Below, one piece after another: positions 52,201-61,480 of a stretch of DNA of 64,000 bases (positions within the stretch are counted from its first letter, which is position 1; each line of letters starts with the position of its first letter). The DNA lies in the NCBI RefSeq assembly GCF_024349685.1, contig NZ_AP025944.1, positions 750,001-814,000 of the forward strand, written 5' to 3'. The notes below the pieces were generated by a model. It was given only the letters and a program-made list of their open reading frames with translations, had not been told where the DNA came from and ran no database searches. The translations under genes were made by a program, and so were the position numbers. The stretch comes from Pseudomonas sp. LRP2-20 (GTDB lineage Bacteria > Pseudomonadota > Gammaproteobacteria > Pseudomonadales > Pseudomonadaceae).

Positions 52201-53123
52201 TCCTGGTAGCGCCGGCGGTCTTCCTGCAGGGCGCGCTGGCGGCGGCGCATGTTGACCAGCGCCAGCACTGGCAGCAGGGCGCAGAACAGCGCCAGCAGGC
52301 ACTTGCCGACCAGTGCCGGCAGCAGCTTCTGCTGGGCCAGGCCGGCGTCGAACAGGCCACGCAACTGCCAGGCGCTATTGTCGATGAAGGCGAGCATCAC
52401 GCTTTGCAGCGGTTCGCCGCTGGTCTGTACCGGGGCGTGGCGTTCCAGTACCTCACCGCTGCGGCTGTTTTCCAGCAGCCAGAGCGGGTGGCCCGGGCCG
52501 TCCAGGTGCACGGTGAGCACCTGGTAGTAGTCAGGTGACAGGCGCAGCAGCCAGTAGCCGCGATCCTGTTCGGCCGTCTGGCGCAACAGCAGGTAGATGG
52601 TGCGGTTGTCCGCCGCGTTGGCGAAGAAGTAGTTGCGGCCCTGGTTCAGCCCGACCAGTTCGTCAATCAGTTGGCGGTCGGGGCTACCGGCCAGGGTGTC
52701 GCTGCGCAGTTGCCCGGCAGGGTCCAGCCAGGCCAGGTCGCGCAGGGCGGGCAGGCGTTCGCGCAGGGTCGCCAGCAGGCTCGGCAGGGCAGCGGGCGTC
52801 GGTGCTTTGACGTAGGGCTGGACCACGTTGAGGGCCTGTTGGGCCTTGAGCGCCATGTTCAGGCTCAGGTGGTCGGCGAGTTCGGCACTGGCGTCCAGGT
52901 TTTGCTGGCGCTGGTCGGCCTGGGTGTGGCGGAACTGCGAGAACAGCTGCCACAGCAGCAAACCCAGCAGGATCAAGGCCAGCAGGGCCAGCGCGCCTTT
53001 GACCGAACCACGCAGCGAAGCGACTGGGGCCGGCGAAGCGGGGCGCAGCAGAGTCGGATGATTGAGATTGGTCAAGCGTTGGTCCTGCGATTGGCCTGGC
53101 GATGGCAGGGTGGAAACATGCAC
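49245..53123 (-). CDS. Membrane PAS-GGDEF-EAL protein (cyclic-di-GMP metabolism)
   Basis: About 1292 residues. TM1 (43-62) and TM2 (about 272-295) flank a periplasmic sensor. Then come several PAS/PAC units (about 310-900), GGDEF with intact MGGDEF near 935, and EAL with intact [10 protein letters not shown] near 1066. [10 protein letters not shown] and the final [12 protein letters not shown] of EAL are present, so it may act as both diguanylate cyclase and phosphodiesterase. Start uncertain: GTG at 53123 has no good ribosome site, and a TTG further in is possible. Confidence 0.9.
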   Translation of the reverse strand: MHVSTLPSPGQSQDQRLTNLNHPTLLRPASPAPVASLRGSVKGALALLALILLGLLLWQLFSQFRHTQADQRQQNLDASAELADHLSLNMALKAQQALNVVQPYVKAPTPAALPSLLATLRERLPALRDLAWLDPAGQLRSDTLAGSPDRQLIDELVGLNQGRNYFFANAADNRTIYLLLRQTAEQDRGYWLLRLSPDYYQVLTVHLDGPGHPLWLLENSRSGEVLERHAPVQTSGEPLQSVMLAFIDNSAWQLRGLFDAGLAQQKLLPALVGKCLLALFCALLPVLALVNMRRRQRALQEDRRRYQEIFEGTGVALCVLDLSSLPGQLDRYHLRNLAGLKQSLALDPNLRRSLLLELKITEINQVARQLLNVECHEGAWQRLIDGSGDGRDSVGMQLIDALIEQRPSLELEVRLPAPLGGELHLWLMARLPQQRRDYQAVILSISDITSRKQVELSLLERESFWSDVVRTVPDQLYVQDVVSQRMIFSNRHLGHTLGYDRTELAQMGDRFWELLLHPEDAANYQALRQQQRNSAHSQSLHTQLRFRHRDGGWRCYEIREQVLTRDEDGQVTRIIGVGKDVTVQIAASQSLRDSEQRYRMLAESISDVIFSTDSRLQLNYLSPSVHAVLGYQAEWIFDNGWQSIIANPSQLTGIYSLMDRVSKAMGDNEQLAQLRSQLPTQLFLFDCLRADGRKIPIELRLVLVWDDQQRFEGVLGVGRDISQQRRAEKDLRMAATVFEHSTSAILITDPAGYIVQANEAFSRVSGYAVSDVLDQLPAMLVVEDQQQSHLRYVLKQLHQRGSWEGEVWLKRRDGDHYPAWVGITAVLDDEGDLASYVCFFTDISERKASEQRIHRLAYYDALTHLPNRTLFQDRLHTALQQAERQKSWVVLMFLDLDRFKPINDSLGHAAGDRMLKDMALRLLACVDDDDTVARMGGDEFTLLLQPRATREMALNRAIHVAENILGGLVRPFVLEGREFFVTASIGIALSPQDGNELSQLMKNADTAMYHAKERGKNNFQFYQTEMNASALERLELESDLRHALEQNEFILYYQPQFSGDGKRLTGAEALLRWRHPTRGLVPPGDFIPVIEELGLVVDVGDWVLREASRQLKVWHKNKVRVPKVSVNISARQFSDGQLGTRIATILEETGLPPACLELELTESILMREVNEALQILASLKNLGLSIAVDDFGTGYSSLNYLKQFPIDVLKIDRTFVDGLPEGEQDAQIARAIIAMAHSLNLAVIAEGVETHEQLEFLREHGCDEVQGYLFGRPMPANQFEAQFANQTLFMFQ

Positions 53124-53335
53124 GGTATATGCCGGGATCTGCACAGGCCTGGACCGCGGCCGCGCACTATAAAGCCGGACATCCGAACGGGCTAGCATGC
53201 CTGTGATTATGGCAATGTGCCAGTCCGATTGTCCGGCGCCAGCGGTCGTGGTGATGCCGGCCTGTTCGGCAAGACCCTGCATCCTGTGCGAGAATGCCGG
53301 CCGCTTCAATGACAACGCATCGGAGATGTTCGGTT

Positions 53336-53746
53336 TTGGTTACTCACTTTTCCACCAATGGCCTCGATTCCGCCTGTGGGCGCAGCAGTCAGACCCTTGT
53401 CAGCACTGCCGTGACCGCGGACGTATCCTGCAAATCGTGCCAGCGTTCGCTGGTCAAACCCGACGCGGCTGCGGCGTCGAAAAACAAGACGCCATCGCTT
53501 GCTGAACTGCGCAAGACCGCCAAGGCGGCAGTACCGGCGGTAGAAGCAGTGCCGGCAGCCGTTGCCGCCAAGCCTGCCGGCAAGGTCGTGAGCGCGCCTG
53601 CCGCAGCCAAGCCTGCCAAGGTAGCCGAGCAACCGGCCCGCAGTGCTGGCTTCAGCGTCAAGGCCGATTATGCCGCGCGCCTGGCCGAGCAGAGCGACCG
53701 TTGCCGCCTGCCACGGGGCAAGGCTGGCAAACAGCGTCACGTCTGA
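53336..53746 (+). CDS. Hypothetical Ala/Lys-rich protein with Cys motifs
   Basis: From TTG 53336 (GGAGA nine bases upstream) the product is 136 residues; ATG 53309 would add nine. [20 protein letters not shown]...[10 protein letters not shown] suggests a small zinc-binding N-terminus. It is followed by a long Ala/Pro/Lys linker ([22 protein letters not shown] type) and a basic tail. Low-complexity part is likely disordered. Function unknown; divergent from the GGDEF/EAL gene. Confidence 0.65.
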   Translation: MVTHFSTNGLDSACGRSSQTLVSTAVTADVSCKSCQRSLVKPDAAAASKNKTPSLAELRKTAKAAVPAVEAVPAAVAAKPAGKVVSAPAAAKPAKVAEQPARSAGFSVKADYAARLAEQSDRCRLPRGKAGKQRHV

Positions 53747-53761
53747 GCCCTCTCGGCGGCT

Positions 53762-53910
53762 GTGCCGGCCCTTTCGCGGGCAAGCCCGCTCCCACAGGAA
53801 ACTCCACAGCCTTGAAGGTGGTGCTATTCCTGTGGCTCCCACAGGAAACTCCACAGCCCTGAATGTGGTGCTATCCCTGTGGGAGCGGGCTTGCCCGCGA
53901 AGAGGCCGGA
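53762..53910. repeat. REP pair with an internal tandem duplication
   Basis: Outer REP arms (gccggccctttcgcgggcaa ... ttgcccgcgaagaggccgg) enclose two copies of a ~46-base unit (gctcccacaggaaactccac..., from 53790 and 53836) differing at a few positions. Confidence 0.85.
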
Positions 53911-54094
53911 ACAGGCAACAAATGCCTCCCAGGTTCACAACGATCCCGCCCCCGCCATCCGACCACCCTGTGCAACGCCGCGCGTTGGCGTAGAATGGTC
54001 GACTTTGTTCAATACACCCCGTAAACACATCCCCCTGGCCATACCGCCGGGGCGATCGTCGATGTCTTTACCTATCTGATTAGAGGGCTTGGTT

Positions 54095-55762
54095 TTGGCT
54101 CAATACGTCTACACCATGCATCGGCTGAGCAAGGTCGTGCCGCCGAAGCGGGAAATTCTCAAGAATATTTCCCTGTCGTTCTTCCCTGGCGCCAAGATCG
54201 GCGTGCTCGGCCTGAACGGCGCCGGTAAATCGACCCTGCTGCGGATCATGGCGGGCGTCGACAAGGAATTCGACGGCGAAGCCCGTCCGATGCCCGACAT
54301 CAACGTGGGTTACCTGCCGCAGGAACCGCAACTGGACCCGAACAAGACCGTACGTGAAGTGGTCGAGGAAGCGGTCAGCGTGATCAAGGACGCCCAGGCT
54401 CGCCTGGACGAGGTCTACGCGGCATACGCCGAGCCGGATGCCGACTTCGACAAGCTGGCCGCCGAACAGGCCAAGCTCGAAGCCATCCTGCAGGCCGCCG
54501 ATGGCCACAATCTGGAACGCCAGCTGGACGTCGCCGCCGACGCCCTGCGCCTGCCGGCCTGGGATGCGCGCATCGAACACCTCTCCGGTGGTGAAAAGCG
54601 CCGTGTGGCCCTGTGCCGCCTGCTGCTGTCGGCCCCCGACATGCTGCTGCTCGACGAACCGACCAACCACCTGGACGCCGATTCGGTCGCCTGGCTGGAG
54701 CGCTTCCTGCACGACTTCCCGGGCACCGTGGTAGCGATCACCCACGACCGTTACTTCCTCGACAACGTCGCTGGCTGGATCCTCGAACTGGACCGCGGCG
54801 CAGGCATCCCGTACGAAGGCAACTACTCGGGCTGGCTGGAAGCCAAGTCGGAGCGCCTGGCGCAGGAATCCAAGCAGCAGAGCGCCCATGAGAAGGCCAT
54901 GAAAGAGGAACTGGAATGGGTGCGCAAAGGCGCCAAGGCCCGCCAGTCCAAGTCCAAGGCCCGTCTGCAGCGTTTCGAAGAAATGCAGTCGCAGGAGTTC
55001 CAGAAGCGCAGCGAAACCAACGAGATCTACATCCCGGCCGGTCCGCGCCTGGGCGACAAGGTCATCGAGTTCAAGAATGTCACCAAGGGCTATGGCGACC
55101 GCGTGCTGATCGACAACCTGTCGTTCGCCATGCCCAAGGGTGCCATCGTCGGCGTGATCGGTGGTAACGGTGCCGGTAAGTCGACCCTGTTCCGCATGCT
55201 GATGGGCAAGGAACAACCGGACTCGGGCAGCATCGAGATCGGCGAAACCGTGCAGCTGGCCTGCGTGGACCAGAGCCGTGAAGACCTCGACGGTTCCAAG
55301 ACCGTGTTCCAGCAGATCTCCGACGGTTCCGACCAGATCCGCATCGGTAACTACGAGATCCCGTCGCGTACCTACGTCGGCCGCTTCAACTTCAAGGGTG
55401 GCGACCAGCAGAAGTTCGTCAAGGACCTGTCCGGTGGTGAGCGTGGCCGCCTGCACCTGGCCCTGACCCTGAAGGAGGGCGGTAACGTCCTGCTGCTCGA
55501 CGAACCGTCCAACGACCTCGACGTCGAAACCCTGCGTTCCCTGGAAGAAGCCCTGCTGGACTTCCCGGGCGCCGCCATCGTGATTTCCCACGACCGTTGG
55601 TTCCTGGACCGTGTGGCCACTCACATCCTGGCGTACGAAGACGACTCCAACGTGGTGTTCTTCGAAGGCAACTACACCGAGTACGAAGCCGACCGCAAGA
55701 AGCGCCTGGGCGACGCAGCTGCCCAGCCGCACCGTGTACGGCACAAGAAGCTGGCCCAGTAA
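54095..55762 (+). CDS. ettA: Energy-dependent translational throttle protein EttA (ABC-F)
   Basis: 555 residues, the same length as E. coli EttA. Two ABC domains: Walker A GLNGAGKSTLLRIM with LSGGEKRRVALCRLL and LLLDEPTNHLDADS; then IGGNGAGKSTLFRML with LSGGERGRLHLALTL and LLLDEPSNDLDVET. The P-site tRNA interaction arm and linker (EELEWVRKGAKARQSKSKARL) lie between. TTG at 54095 (AGAGGG seven bases upstream) gives the standard MAQYVYTMHRLSK start. It gates ribosome entry into elongation by ATP/ADP ratio. Confidence 0.97.
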   Translation: MAQYVYTMHRLSKVVPPKREILKNISLSFFPGAKIGVLGLNGAGKSTLLRIMAGVDKEFDGEARPMPDINVGYLPQEPQLDPNKTVREVVEEAVSVIKDAQARLDEVYAAYAEPDADFDKLAAEQAKLEAILQAADGHNLERQLDVAADALRLPAWDARIEHLSGGEKRRVALCRLLLSAPDMLLLDEPTNHLDADSVAWLERFLHDFPGTVVAITHDRYFLDNVAGWILELDRGAGIPYEGNYSGWLEAKSERLAQESKQQSAHEKAMKEELEWVRKGAKARQSKSKARLQRFEEMQSQEFQKRSETNEIYIPAGPRLGDKVIEFKNVTKGYGDRVLIDNLSFAMPKGAIVGVIGGNGAGKSTLFRMLMGKEQPDSGSIEIGETVQLACVDQSREDLDGSKTVFQQISDGSDQIRIGNYEIPSRTYVGRFNFKGGDQQKFVKDLSGGERGRLHLALTLKEGGNVLLLDEPSNDLDVETLRSLEEALLDFPGAAIVISHDRWFLDRVATHILAYEDDSNVVFFEGNYTEYEADRKKRLGDAAAQPHRVRHKKLAQ

Positions 55763-55783
55763 GCCGGTCTTCTGATGCACAGC

Positions 55784-55811
55784 AATGGGGCCCTATGTGG
55801 CCCCATTTTTG
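55784..55811 (+). terminator. Rho-independent terminator of ettA
   Basis: ATGGGGCC-CTATGT-GGCCCCAT stem followed by four T residues, 22 bases after the stop. Confidence 0.92.
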
Positions 55812-55839
55812 TGCCTGGCAGGAAAGGGTTGTTGGCTTG

Positions 55840-55918
55840 ATTCGCGGGCCAGCCCGCTCCAACAGCGCCAGGTTTTGCAGGGGGCCTGTGGGGGCGGGTT
55901 ACCCGCGAAGAGGTCAAC
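55840..55918. repeat. REP pair
   Basis: attcgcgggccagcccgctcc and ggggcgggttacccgcgaag facing each other, somewhat diverged. The AT-rich stretch after it (55920-56054) should hold the gdhA promoter, but no clear -35/-10 pair stands out. Confidence 0.75.
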
Positions 55919-56054
55919 ACAGAAGGATGATTTTGTATACACTTATATAAAACGCACCAAATAATTTCATAAAAACGACATTTCGCCCTATTCCGGTGCG
56001 ATTGCTTCTTGGTACATTTCAGAAAAAACCAATAAGTCCAATCCTCTTGGTGAG

Positions 56055-57404
56055 ATGTCTACCATGATCGAATCTGTCGACAATTTCCTTGCACGCCTGC
56101 AGCAACGCGACCCGGGCCAACCGGAATTCCACCAGGCTGTGGAAGAAGTGCTGCGTACCCTGTGGCCGTTCCTCGAAGCCAACCCTCATTACCTGCAGTC
56201 CGGCATCCTCGAGCGCATGGTCGAGCCTGAGCGCGCCGTGCTGTTCCGCGTGTCGTGGGTCGATGACCAGGGCAAGGTTCAGGTCAACCGCGGCTACCGC
56301 ATCCAGATGAGCAGCGCCATCGGCCCCTACAAGGGCGGCCTGCGCTTCCACCCGTCGGTGAACCTGAGCGTGCTCAAGTTCCTGGCCTTCGAACAGGTAT
56401 TCAAGAACTCCCTCACCTCGCTGCCCATGGGCGGTGGCAAAGGCGGCTCGGACTTCGACCCGAAAGGCAAGAGCGATGCCGAAGTCATGCGCTTCTGCCA
56501 GGCCTTCATGAGCGAGCTGTATCGCCACATCGGTGCTGACTGCGACGTGCCGGCCGGTGACATTGGCGTCGGCGCCCGCGAGATCGGCTTCATGTTCGGC
56601 CAGTACAAGCGCCTGGCCAACCAGTTCACCTCGGTGCTCACCGGCAAGGGCATGACCTATGGCGGCAGCTTGATCCGCCCTGAAGCCACCGGCTACGGCT
56701 GTGTGTACTTCGCTGAGGAAATGCTCAAGCGCCAGAACCTGCGCATCGATGGCCGCCGGGTGGCGATTTCCGGTTCCGGCAACGTTGCCCAGTACGCTGC
56801 GCGCAAGGTCATGGACCTGGGTGGCAAGGTGATTTCGCTGTCCGACTCCGAAGGCACCCTGTACGCCGAAGCCGGCCTGACCGATGCCCAGTGGGACGCG
56901 CTGATGGAGCTGAAGAACGTCAAGCGTGGCCGCATCAGCGAGCTGGCTGGCCAGTTCGGCCTGGAATTCCGCAAGGGCCAGACGCCGTGGAGCCTGCCGT
57001 GCGACATCGCCCTGCCGTGCGCCACGCAGAACGAGCTGGACATCGAAGACGCCCGCACCCTGCTGCGCAACGGCTGCATCTGCGTGGCCGAAGGCGCCAA
57101 CATGCCGACTACCCTGGCGGCGGTTGACCTGTTCATCGAGGCCGGCATCCTGTACGCCCCGGGCAAGGCGTCCAACGCCGGTGGCGTGGCCGTGTCGGGC
57201 CTGGAGATGTCGCAGAACGCCATGCGCCTGCTGTGGACCGCTGGTGAAGTGGACAGCAAGCTGCACAACATCATGCAGTCGATTCACCATGCCTGCGTGC
57301 ACTACGGTGAAGAGGCGGATGGCAAGGTCAACTACGTGAAGGGTGCAAACATTGCCGGCTTCGTGAAAGTCGCCGATGCCATGCTGGCGCAAGGCGTAGT
57401 CTGA
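56055..57404 (+). CDS. gdhA: NADP-specific glutamate dehydrogenase
   Basis: 449-residue hexameric enzyme making glutamate from 2-oxoglutarate and ammonium. The glutamate-binding motif PYKGGLRFHPSVN and catalytic Lys in LPMGGGKGGSDFDPKG are intact; the NADP domain has VAISGSGNVAQYAARKV. PSNAGGVAVSGLEMSQN is close to the C-terminal family signature. The start may be ATG 56055 or, nine bases on, ATG 56064 (MIESVDNFL), for which GGTGAG is better placed. Confidence 0.97.
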   Translation: MSTMIESVDNFLARLQQRDPGQPEFHQAVEEVLRTLWPFLEANPHYLQSGILERMVEPERAVLFRVSWVDDQGKVQVNRGYRIQMSSAIGPYKGGLRFHPSVNLSVLKFLAFEQVFKNSLTSLPMGGGKGGSDFDPKGKSDAEVMRFCQAFMSELYRHIGADCDVPAGDIGVGAREIGFMFGQYKRLANQFTSVLTGKGMTYGGSLIRPEATGYGCVYFAEEMLKRQNLRIDGRRVAISGSGNVAQYAARKVMDLGGKVISLSDSEGTLYAEAGLTDAQWDALMELKNVKRGRISELAGQFGLEFRKGQTPWSLPCDIALPCATQNELDIEDARTLLRNGCICVAEGANMPTTLAAVDLFIEAGILYAPGKASNAGGVAVSGLEMSQNAMRLLWTAGEVDSKLHNIMQSIHHACVHYGEEADGKVNYVKGANIAGFVKVADAMLAQGVV

Positions 57405-57413
57405 TCTGAGGGC

Positions 57414-57460
57414 CTGGGGCTGCTTTGCAGCCCATCGCCGGCAAGCGCGGCTCCCACAGT
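57414..57460. repeat. REP element left of the minisatellite
   Basis: ggggctgctttgcagcccatc plus gccggcaagcgcggctccca, facing the complementary element at 57680-57733. Confidence 0.75.
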
Positions 57461-57465
57461 GTCAT

Positions 57466-57676
57466 CACAGGGTTCAAGGGCAGCTTTCACAAGCTCGCAC
57501 AGGGCTCAAGGGCAGCTTTCACAAGCTCGCACAGGGCTCAAGGGCAGCTTTCACAAGCTCACACAAGGGCTCAAGGGCAGCTTTCACAAGCTCACACAGG
57601 GCTCAAGGGCAGCTTTCACAAGCTCACACAGGGTTCAAGGGCAGCTTTCACAAGCTCACACAGGGCTCAAGGGCAG
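57466..57676. repeat. 32-bp tandem minisatellite, six full copies plus 18 bases
   Basis: Unit CACAGGGCTCAAGGGCAGCT then TTCACAAGCTCG/A. Copies start at 57466, 57498, 57530, 57562 (33 bases, one extra A), 57595, 57627 and 57659 (partial). Variation is confined to two T/C and G/A positions plus the inserted base. Confidence 0.95.
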
Positions 57677-57679
57677 TGT

Positions 57680-57733
57680 GATGCACCTGTGGGAGCCGCG
57701 CTTGCCGGCGATGGGCCGCGCAGCGGCCCCTAG
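57680..57733. repeat. REP element right of the minisatellite
   Basis: tgtgggagccgcgcttgccggc plus gatgggccgcgcagcggccc, the inverse of the left element, overlapping the end of the next gene by a few bases. Confidence 0.75.
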
Positions 57734-58227
57734 GCCCCACTGTCAATCTCGACCACCTCGATCATCTGATCCCCTGCCGGTCGCCGCCACAGCACTTCAT
57801 CCCCAGGCCCGGCCCCAAGCAAGGCCCGCCCCAGCGGCGAGCCCCAGTTGATCATGCCGCGCCCGGCATCCGCCTCGTCCTCGCCCACCAGCTGCACCAC
57901 ATGCTCCTGGTCCTGCTCATCGACGAACCGTACCCGGCTACCAATCTGCACCTTGCTGCGCGATGTCGCCGCCGGCACCACCTGGGCACTCTGCACCCGC
58001 GCGCTGAAATAGCGCAGGTCCCGCTCGGTATCAGCCAGGCGCTGCTTGTCGCCGCGCTCGCCTTGGGCCTGCAACTCGCTGCGCAAGGCATTCAGCTCGC
58101 TCACGCGCTGTTGCAGCTGGAGCAGGCCGCTGGCGGTCACGTAATTGGGCTGGTCGCTGACGCGCCGCTCCACCGGCTGATCGGCTTGGGCGGCAGCCTG
58201 GTCTTCGTTGACGAATGCTCGGCTCAT
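57730..58227 (-). CDS. GreA/GreB-family transcription factor
   Basis: 165 residues. The N-terminal coiled coil (ASGLLQLQQRVSELNALRSELQAQGERGDKQRLAD) and C-terminal FKBP-like domain (KVQIGSRVRFVDEQDQEHVVQLVGEDEADAGRGMINWGSPLGRALLGAGPGDEVLWRRPAG) give the Gre architecture. SPLGRALLG is the Gre family signature. Such factors bind the RNA polymerase secondary channel; whether it cleaves backtracked RNA is not decided by sequence. Start ATG 58227 has a perfect AGGAGG. Confidence 0.88.
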   Translation of the reverse strand: MSRAFVNEDQAAAQADQPVERRVSDQPNYVTASGLLQLQQRVSELNALRSELQAQGERGDKQRLADTERDLRYFSARVQSAQVVPAATSRSKVQIGSRVRFVDEQDQEHVVQLVGEDEADAGRGMINWGSPLGRALLGAGPGDEVLWRRPAGDQMIEVVEIDSGA

Positions 58228-58311
58228 GGGATGGCCTCCTTGTGCTGGAGACCAGCATGACAGGCCGGTGGTTTCAGTGGATGTCCATTTGCGACGCGGG
58301 CACTTGAACAA

Positions 58312-58668
58312 TCAGTTGCGGCGATAGGCACGGGCGGCGCCCTGGTCCTTCTCCTGTTGCCACTCGCGATCACGCTCGTCCCAGAACCGCTCGTGGTACT
58401 GGCGCTGCTCCTCACTGTTCTGCATCGCGTGGCACTGGCGGAATCCATCGTCCCAGCCGGTCTCGTACTGGCGATCGTGCAGGTAACGCGGTACGTCCTT
58501 GTGGAAGTTGCCCACCATCAGTCCGGCCGCCTGGCGGCCGCTGCTGCAACCATCCTGGTAGCCGTCGGCGTAGGCGGGGGGATAACCGTGGTTGACCATC
58601 TGATCGTGGGTGGTTTCGCAACCCGCCAGCAACAACGCAACGCACAAGCCGAACCAGTACCGCGACAT
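58312..58668 (-). CDS. Small lipoprotein
   Basis: 118 residues beginning MSRYWFGLCVALLLAGCETTHDQ, a lipoprotein signal peptide with lipobox LLAGC. The mature part is Tyr/Asp-rich and hydrophilic (YPPAYADGYQDGCSSGRQAAG; DRQYETGWDDGFRQCHAM), with Cys residues that could form disulfides in the periplasm. No functional family. Downstream of the Gre-family gene's start, same strand. Confidence 0.8.
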   Translation of the reverse strand: MSRYWFGLCVALLLAGCETTHDQMVNHGYPPAYADGYQDGCSSGRQAAGLMVGNFHKDVPRYLHDRQYETGWDDGFRQCHAMQNSEEQRQYHERFWDERDREWQQEKDQGAARAYRRN

Positions 58669-58808
58669 GACCACCTGGACCCTTGGGGAGATACCAGAAA
58701 GTCTAGGTGGCGATTTGTCGGGGAGCTGTCAAAACAGTGTCAAAGAGTCGGTTGGTTCACAGTGCTGTGGTTGATGCCGACTTGCCCGCGAAAGGCCGCA
58801 AAGCGGCC

Positions 58809-60662
58809 TCAATAGTGATACCACTTCACTTCCAGCATCACTTCGTTCTGCGCCGTCGCCAGGTGGCTGAATTCCCGCGAGGCACTCAACCTCACCCCCA
58901 GGTTCTGGCTGATCTCCCACTGCTGGTTCAGGCTCACACTGCGCCGCACCTCGCCATTGGTGAAGTAATCGCCCTTGGCCTCCAGCGTCATGTTGCCCAA
59001 CCCGTTGCGCCACAGCAGCCCGCCATTGAACCCTGTCGCGGGGGCGATGAACTGGGCGAAGTCGTTGTGGTGCTCGACCCGCACCGTGCCCAGGGCGAAG
59101 CCCAGCAAGCCATCGGCCAGTTGCCAGGTGCCACCGGCTCCGCCATTCACATGGCTTACCAGCACCTCGTCGTCATGTTTGCCCGGTACCCGCTCCAGGC
59201 CACCTGCCACCTGCCAGGACCACGGCTTGAGCAGCTCGTTGCGCGGTGTCAGCGAGCGGATGGTGGCCAGGTCCAGGCGTTGCACCTGCCAGTCGTTGCC
59301 TTCGTACTGGCGTACCTTGAGCTGCAAAATCTCGATCTGCGCCCCCAGCGGGAAGCCATAGGCATTGTCGTTGAGGTCGTGGTAGGCCATGCGCAGGCCG
59401 TACTCGGCGTAGGCGCGGTCCTCTCGGGTGCCGACGCCCAGTTGCCAGGTCCGCGAGTCATGGCCGTCCTCGGGCAGGCCGGGGCGTTCGATCTGCAAGG
59501 GCGGCGGCGGGTTGCTGTTGATCGCCCGCAACAGCTCGAAGCTGCGCTTGGCCTGCCCAGGGTCGCGCTCCTGGCCATTGGCCCGGTAGCGCTCCAGGCG
59601 GTAGGCGGCATCCTGCACCAGCGCCTGGCGCTCGCGGGGCAGGGCCTTGAATTCGGGGCTTTGCAATTGCGCGGTATCGGCACTGACGGCCAGCACCTGG
59701 CGCTTCTCGTCATGGTCCAGCGGCTCGGCGCGGGCCAGCAGCTCGCGTTCGCGTGACGGGCGGTAGGTTTCGCTGGCGACCAGGCCCGACTGCTTCACCG
59801 CCTTCACCGTGTCGGTGGGAATGGCCGTGAGCGGGAACTGCGAGGTCAGGTCCAGGCTTGGCCGGGCCACCTGCAGCAACTCCAGCAGGCGGTAGGAGCA
59901 ATTTTCGTCGAAGAAGAAGTAATCGAACTGGATCTGCTTCAGTTCCCAGACGTGCTCGACCATGCGCCCGGTTTCTTCCGGTGTCAGGTCCAGCTGGTAC
60001 TCCCACAGGTCGCGGTTCTCCAGGCTGCGATATTCGGAGAGCTTTTCCTGGTAGGGCATCAGCGCGAACAGGCCCGGATAGCCGCCCATCAGGCCCTTCC
60101 AGGCATACAGGATGCTGTTGTCGCTGCCTTCGATATAGGCGCCGAAGTTGATCGCGTAGCTCAGCAGTGTGGTGTCGTCGCTACGGGTGTTGGACTGGTC
60201 GATGCGCAGCAGGGTATGGCCGAACATCGACGATGGGCTGTTCAGGTAGGCTGCCGGGAAGATCAGCGCCGCGCTGTGCGGGTCGATCGACTGGTACCAG
60301 GTCTTGAACTCCTGGCAGTCCGGTTGCGGCAGGCCTTGCAGGTCGAGCTGTTCACGCAGCCAGCGGGTGCGCGCGGGGAATACGCACTGGGCGTGCTTGT
60401 CACCCAGGCTGGCGGGGGCGTACAGCGCTGCGACCGTGGCCTTGAGCTCCTGGTCAGGGTGGTGTGCGCCGTCCTCGGCGAGGAAGAAGGCGTCATCGTC
60501 CACATAGCTGCGCCAGCCGCCGAGCTTGGCGGTTTCATAGTGGCCCAGGGCAATCCAGTAAGGGGTGTTGGCCAGTTGCTGGATACGGCCTTGGTCCAGC
60601 ACGGGCATGGCATGAGCGGGGGCGCAGGCAAACAGCGCCAGGGCAGCGAAGCGTTTGAGCAT
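58809..60662 (-). CDS. DUF4105 (Lnb N-terminal periplasmic) protein
   Basis: 617 residues with signal peptide MLKRFAALALFACAPAHA. The DUF4105 core contains AALIFPAAYLNSPSSMFGHTLLRID and FFFDENCSYRLLELLQVARP (His and Cys forming a likely papain-like or lipase-type site). The C-terminal part is strand-rich (QVAGGLERVPGKHDDEVLV...GDYFTNGEVRRSVSLNQQW), as if it forms an outer-membrane barrel. It follows the DUF3015 gene on the same strand with a terminator-like hairpin between. Lnb family members are lacto-N-biosidase-like; the true role is unknown. Confidence 0.85.
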   Translation of the reverse strand: MLKRFAALALFACAPAHAMPVLDQGRIQQLANTPYWIALGHYETAKLGGWRSYVDDDAFFLAEDGAHHPDQELKATVAALYAPASLGDKHAQCVFPARTRWLREQLDLQGLPQPDCQEFKTWYQSIDPHSAALIFPAAYLNSPSSMFGHTLLRIDQSNTRSDDTTLLSYAINFGAYIEGSDNSILYAWKGLMGGYPGLFALMPYQEKLSEYRSLENRDLWEYQLDLTPEETGRMVEHVWELKQIQFDYFFFDENCSYRLLELLQVARPSLDLTSQFPLTAIPTDTVKAVKQSGLVASETYRPSRERELLARAEPLDHDEKRQVLAVSADTAQLQSPEFKALPRERQALVQDAAYRLERYRANGQERDPGQAKRSFELLRAINSNPPPPLQIERPGLPEDGHDSRTWQLGVGTREDRAYAEYGLRMAYHDLNDNAYGFPLGAQIEILQLKVRQYEGNDWQVQRLDLATIRSLTPRNELLKPWSWQVAGGLERVPGKHDDEVLVSHVNGGAGGTWQLADGLLGFALGTVRVEHHNDFAQFIAPATGFNGGLLWRNGLGNMTLEAKGDYFTNGEVRRSVSLNQQWEISQNLGVRLSASREFSHLATAQNEVMLEVKWYHY

Positions 60663-60690
60663 ATCGGGCAACTACTTCTTGACGATGCCG

Positions 60691-60725
60691 AAAAAGGCGA
60701 AACCCGCCCCGGAGGCCGGGGCGGG
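60691..60725 (-). terminator. Terminator-like hairpin after the DUF3015 gene
   Basis: CCCGCCCC-GGAGGCC-GGGGCGGG stem (60703-60725). On the minus strand it is followed by TTTCGCCTTTTT. It may attenuate read-through into the DUF4105 gene. Confidence 0.75.
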
Positions 60726-60736
60726 AGCAGCTGCAC

Positions 60737-61225
60737 TCAGGCCTCGGTGGCGTATTTGGCCAGGCGTGGGTCGTTCTTCAGAACGGCCAGCGTGTTGCTG
60801 TGGACAGTTTCGGCAGTCACGTCGGCGCTGCTGAAGATCTGGTTGAAGTGCTGGTGGGTGACCGAGGCGAAGTAGCCGCGATCTTCCGGTGCGACGCCCA
60901 GGACCACGGCATAGGTGGTCAGGGCTTCGCCCTGGCCCATGGCCATGTCTTCGGACAGCTCGTTCATCATGCCATTCATGGCGAACCAGGATTTGCCGCC
61001 ATAGGTCAGCGAAGCCTTGGTGGAGCAGCCGTTGGTACCGGAGGTCATGCCGAAGGTGGCGTTGCCGGAGGTGCCGTTGGTGGTGGAGGCCAGGAAGTGG
61101 GCCGGCGTGCCACGCTGGCCTTCGAACAGCATGTTGCCCCAGCCGCAGTTCGGGCCGCCCGGCGCTTCGGCAAGCGCGTTGAGCGAGACCACGGTGAACA
61201 GAGTACCCAGAAGAATCCGTTTCAT
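60737..61225 (-). CDS. DUF3015 periplasmic protein
   Basis: 162 residues with signal peptide MKRILLGTLFTVVSLNALA. The mature part has GPNCGWGNMLFEGQRGTPAHFLASTTNGTSGNATFGMTSGTNGC (two Cys) and NELSEDMAMGQGEALTTYAVVLG, the usual DUF3015 composition. Frequently found upstream of DUF4105 genes; the pair may function together at the cell envelope. Confidence 0.87.
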   Translation of the reverse strand: MKRILLGTLFTVVSLNALAEAPGGPNCGWGNMLFEGQRGTPAHFLASTTNGTSGNATFGMTSGTNGCSTKASLTYGGKSWFAMNGMMNELSEDMAMGQGEALTTYAVVLGVAPEDRGYFASVTHQHFNQIFSSADVTAETVHSNTLAVLKNDPRLAKYATEA

Positions 61226-61480
61226 AGCATTGTTCTCTATTTTGTCTTAACCAAGGGTCAGGGTTGTCTGGCAACGCCGTTGCCAGGTCGGGAAAGCTTT
61301 TCACCCACCCGCGCAGCTTGGAGTTTAGGCATGATCTAAAGGTTGCGTTGTTGATTGCGAAAAATTTGCTTGCCCATTACAGCGTCGCAGCTGCGACATA
61401 AAGTCCCGTGGAGCCTTGCAAGGCGCGCGCGGGCAGCGCCAGAATGCTGCGTATCTGCCCCGCCGAAGTAAGGAAACCCA

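Noticed and set aside
49173..52538. 1121-codon frame on the plus strand
   Set aside because: Shadow of the PAS-GGDEF-EAL gene on the minus strand; the composition is Gln/His/Val-rich without any domain.
54080..55780. 566-codon frame on the minus strand
   Set aside because: Shadow of ettA, which has full ABC-F motifs on the plus strand.
57466..57676. Possible CRISPR array from regular ~32-base repeats
   Set aside because: Repeats are directly adjacent with no unique spacers and no cas genes are near, so this is a tandem minisatellite.
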